A stretch of DNA of 64,000 bases from Phlegmacium glaucopus (Eukaryota > Basidiomycota > Agaricomycetes > Agaricales > Cortinariaceae), in contig MU130033.1 in assembly GCA_015039465.1 (NCBI GenBank), positions 149,107 through 213,106 on the forward strand, in the 5' to 3' direction. The stretch's first letter is position 1. Every line of letters begins with the position of its first letter. This document shows, piece after piece, positions 60,791 through 64,000 of this stretch. The notes under the pieces were generated by a model. That model saw only the letters and a list, made by a program, of their open reading frames with translations. It ran no database searches and had not been told where the DNA came from. A program made the position numbers and the translations under genes.

Positions 60791-60802
60791 CTTCCTCCCT
60801 AG

Positions 60803-61386
60803 TAGGGTTACCAAAGTTCAGTTCAGTTCAGTTCTTCACCTCCTCAGCCTGAACTGAACTGAACCATTTAAGAACTGGTTCGAACTGAACTGAACTGAAG
60901 AACCATTATAAAATCTGAAATTTTACCTTTTTCTGAAAATTTATTGTACAAAGACCTTCCTTAGCCCTTAGCCACTTGATTTCCACTCATATATGATCTC
61001 AGAACTCCTTTAGAACACAGAAAACCATTGATTTATATTTATTTTCCTAAATAGGCAGTACTAATCTATGCTGACATAATAACATCACATACCAAGTCTG
61101 GCCATTACCTCCTTCCTTAGCCATTATTTCATGCTCAAAAGGACTGCCAAACCATTCCAATGTTCATAAATTACTGAAGGATCACTTTCCATACAATGTT
61201 AAGTCAAAAGAAGAGAATTGCCTGGCCTTCTGGGACCTAACGGTTCAGCAGTTCAGTTCAGTTCGAACTGCATGAACCATAAATCTCTAAATGCCTGAAC
61301 CTGAACTGAACTGAACTAAATTATCAGTTCAGTTCAGTTCAGTTCAGGTTCATGAGTCAGTTCTGAACTGAACTTTGGTAACCCTA
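60803..61386. mobile_element. hAT-like MITE, copy 2 (inverted relative to copy 1)
   Basis: 584 bp with the same terminal repeats TAGGGTTACCAAAGTTC and GTTCA arrays as copy 1, in opposite orientation and highly similar through the centre. The 7-mer TCCCTAG abuts the left end and recurs 4 bp beyond the right end, so the duplication is imperfect. Confidence 0.85.
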
Positions 61387-62182
61387 CGAGTCCCTAGAGG
61401 ATGCAGCTGACCCGCTAGCTCAGTATCTTGTTGAGCAACTGGAGACAGCAACCCCTTTGGGGTATTTAATTTTAATTTTAATCTCTAATGTACTAAAGCT
61501 ATGACAGATGAACAATGAACAATGACAACCGCCATTTGGACCCAGCCACCACCTGTTTAGACAACCAACCACCACCGACCATCTGTTTGGACCCACCTTT
61601 CATTTTATTCAATAGTAATAATTGTAATAATATCATAATAAATTATATGGGGTTTTTTTTTCATCAGTTCAATGGTTCAAACTGGTTCTAGAACCGAACA
61701 GAACTGACAGAACCGGTTCTTTCGGTTCCGGTTCAGTTCTAGGTGATGAGACCACTATGTCTCTACCCACTGAAAACTTGACTTTTGCATCTTTCAAGCT
61801 TTGTCACACTGTTGCTTTAGTTGCGCTATTTGTCGCATATCTGTCGCTTTGTCGCCCCAATCATGCAAACTATCACATGACCATATCCCTTATCCCTTCT
61901 ATCGCTAAAGACTATTCAACATCCTTTTTTCGGCACATCTATCAATTATACAAGTTTATATGCACAGCAATATCCTAGTTGACATGACTTGCTTACCACC
62001 AAGCACAAACCATATTTTATGTGATGCTACGCCGCTTTTCTCCTTTTAGGCGACAAGAGAGTTTGTGCATACTTATTCAAATTTCTATATTTTGCTTGTA
62101 CCATTCCCTTGGTCTTTATCTTTTATCATTTAGTAAAACATTTCCATCCTGTTAGGGCAACTGCAACGCCGACTTAGTCAAG

Positions 62183-62282
62183 CTAGCAGGGGATCCAAAG
62201 TTAATAATATTTCAGAAAAGATATCTACAAGTGACTTACCTAGCAGGGGATCCAAAGAGGAAAGGATGGGGATCCCTGCTAG
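62183..62282. repeat. CTAGCAGGGGATCC repeats, two direct and one inverted
   Basis: Copies at 62183-62196 and 62240-62253, and the reverse complement around 62268-62282. They may be ends of a small nested MITE. Confidence 0.6.
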
Positions 62283-63182
62283 GCTGGGGGTGTTTAAGTA
62301 CTAATATGGACATAACGGAGATATAAAATAAATAAAGGAATGATACGATAATAATTAATTAATTAAATAAGAAGTGGTGCAATATGAAAAATAGAAATAA
62401 AAGACGGAGTGAATCGGAGGACCGGAGTCGGAGCGGAACTACGGAATTCCGGAGTCAACCAGTGACGGAAGCGGAGTTGGACGGAAGGTCGGAGGTCGTC
62501 GGAAAGGTGGGGTGTATGATTCTAGAGTTGAGGTTTGGGTTAAAGTCGGGTGTCCCCTAACACATCCATTTACACTGCATTTATGCAATTGCACTTACTA
62601 TGTGCACGCTACCATTTAATTTGCTGACTGTTTTATTATTTTTGTTTGGAGATAACTCTTACATTTCTGTTTCATTTTGACATACTGTTCGATTATACTC
62701 CTTTCACTATTCAGATGTCACTGTTTTATACTTGTACTATCCTTTATTTGTTTTAGCGCATTTTCACAACATTTTACTTGGGTCCATATGAGCGCTCTGA
62801 CCCTGTAGGAATACTTCTCTAATCTTTCTATAAAGTATTTTGTATTAGGAGGGTAAAGGACAAGAAATATTCCCTTGATATCGCTTTATCGTCCAAATTT
62901 AAGACTACAAGTCTCCGCTCTCATTTGTCACTTATTGATCGCGTCTAGTTGAAACTCCACAATGTTTAGAGTCGCCTAAACATTGTTCTCGTCGCTTCAT
63001 CGTAGTTCCGCGACTACCTTGGTTAGATCCTTCACCTACTCGTCGCAGTGTCATGGTATAGGAAAATCCTGAACCTTCACTACAGCAACCCTAGTTGGAT
63101 GTTTATAACGCACCAACAGTGCATCATCGGTTCTCCAAAAATGGTTGAAGAACCAAACTGAACCAAACTTTGGCATCACTAT

Positions 63183-63360
63183 ATATAGTAATGAGCCAAA
63201 CCTATGTAGCGCTCCATAGTAGCAAACTAAGCCTATATAGTAATGAGCCAAGCCTATATAGCGCTCCATAGTAGCAAACTAAGCCTATATAGTAATGAGC
63301 CAAGCCTATATAGCGCTCTGTAGTAGCAAACTAAGCCTATATAGTAATGAGCTAACCCTA
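63183..63360. repeat. 52 bp tandem repeat, about 3.3 units
   Basis: The word ATGAGCC/ATGAGCT recurs at 63191, 63243, 63295 and 63347, exactly 52 bp apart; units contain TATATAG and GCGCTC. Confidence 0.85.
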
Positions 63361-64000
63361 TATACATCAGCAAACTCGGGGATTTCCCATAGTGTGTCAT
63401 AGTCATGTCACACTAAATTATAGTAGATTATAGTATCCTATAGTCACATCACCGTAACTATAGTGAATTATAGATTCATAGCATCCATGTGACACACACC
63501 AGCGCTGTCTAGCGCAGTCTAGCCTCGTCACTATGTCACATTAGAATACATTGTTTTTCATTAAGTTAAATAAACCAACCCTAAACCAAGTATCCGTGCG
63601 CAAAAATTAAAATTACTAAATATGTAAGTTCAACATTTGTTCCCACCAAGTTTGTCATTCCATACCGCCACCACCACCACCTGACAACTACAATACTGAC
63701 AACAATGACACCACTTGTAATCCCCCCTCATCGGGAGGGGGTAAGTACTTTCTATCTTGATCTTTATCTTACTGATTTTAATCTACAGGTACAACAGCAA
63801 CGGCTCCGACAATACCAGAACCCATAGACGAAACAATTTTTATTTTTTTTATAGTTTCTATTATACTGTATTAATTTATTTTGCCCCAGGAACAATGGTT
63901 GGGGCTCGTTTGGCCCCACCTCACCATTTTTTGCACCAATCACGATGCACACACAAACAACGCATGACGATGACGCACAAATGACACATGACGACAGCGC
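63361..64000. other. Right edge: non-coding, with one hairpin/intron-like module
   Basis: TATAGT words recur at 63420-63490. The module at 63722-63788 has a C6...GGGAGGGGG hairpin, GTAAGT and CTACAG. No gene is supported. Confidence 0.4.

Larger units (their letters stand above)
59448..63181. mobile_element. 3.7 kb region bounded by 16 bp inverted repeats
   Basis: The left end TAGTGATGCCAAAGTT matches the reverse complement of the right end exactly, and the next bases GGTTC are also shared after one mismatch. No transposase frame is visible. It contains ATGACAACAA-rich satellite, hairpin modules and the second MITE copy. No target duplication was seen. Confidence 0.5.

Noticed and set aside
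59948..60814. Long minus-strand frames rich in Ile, Val, Cys and His
   Set aside because: They follow from the ATGACAACAA satellite, which lacks stop codons on the other strand.
58690..63360. Regular repeats that might suggest a CRISPR array
   Set aside because: Units are direct satellites without unique spacers, and the genome is eukaryotic.

Overview
The window looks like nuclear DNA of a filamentous basidiomycete, probably an Agaricomycete. The protein-coding genes are tightly packed and cut by many 50-60 nt GT-AG introns. The recognisable families are eukaryotic housekeeping proteins plus fungal accessory families, and the retroelement is a Tad-like non-LTR element with an RNase H domain. 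I cannot name the genus from sequence alone.

Left and centre (about 0.1-43 kb) is ordinary gene space. In order it holds: a probable Nro1/Ett1-like nuclear protein (-), a type II membrane dipeptidyl aminopeptidase of the S9B family (-) sharing a divergent promoter with SYS1 (+), a 4.4 kb stretch with no gene I can support, a BCS1-like mitochondrial AAA protein (+), a DNM1-type mitochondrial-fission dynamin (-), a fungal multi-pass membrane protein (+), the oligosaccharyltransferase catalytic subunit STT3 (-), a MATE transporter (-), a secreted agmatinase/arginase-fold enzyme (+), an amino-acid/GABA-type permease (-), a polysaccharide deacetylase (+), a type-B carboxylesterase (+), the TFIIF beta subunit (+) and an aminoglycoside-phosphotransferase-fold kinase (+). 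SYS1, STT3 and the dipeptidyl peptidase act in the secretory pathway; BCS1 and DNM1 act at mitochondria. The MATE, agmatinase and permease genes are neighbours that could serve amine or amino-acid handling, which is inference only.

Right (about 43.4-64 kb) is a repeat-rich graveyard. It contains a frameshifted LINE ORF1 fragment ending in A25; a broken PIF/Harbinger element (transposase with an in-frame TGA, convergent accessory gene); a 610 bp hAT-like MITE inserted into that transposase with a perfect 8 bp target duplication; a 5'-truncated LINE whose reverse-transcriptase core is replaced by a poly(A)-ended segment; a frameshifted Copia gag start; a small secreted-protein gene; several decayed copies of the esterase/TFIIF beta locus in both orientations; a second MITE copy nested in a 3.7 kb inverted-repeat-bounded region; satellites; and degenerate CCCTAA tracts.

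The most interesting points are the shattered duplicate of the esterase-TFIIF beta locus with a breakpoint in one A-run, the GTTCA-array MITE family with a clean insertion footprint, the LINE with a replaced RT core, a recurrent hairpin-plus-intron-like module at 59.8-63.8 kb, and duplicated 24 nt micro-exons in the BCS1-like gene. I do not see convincing evidence of a wholly new multi-gene system.
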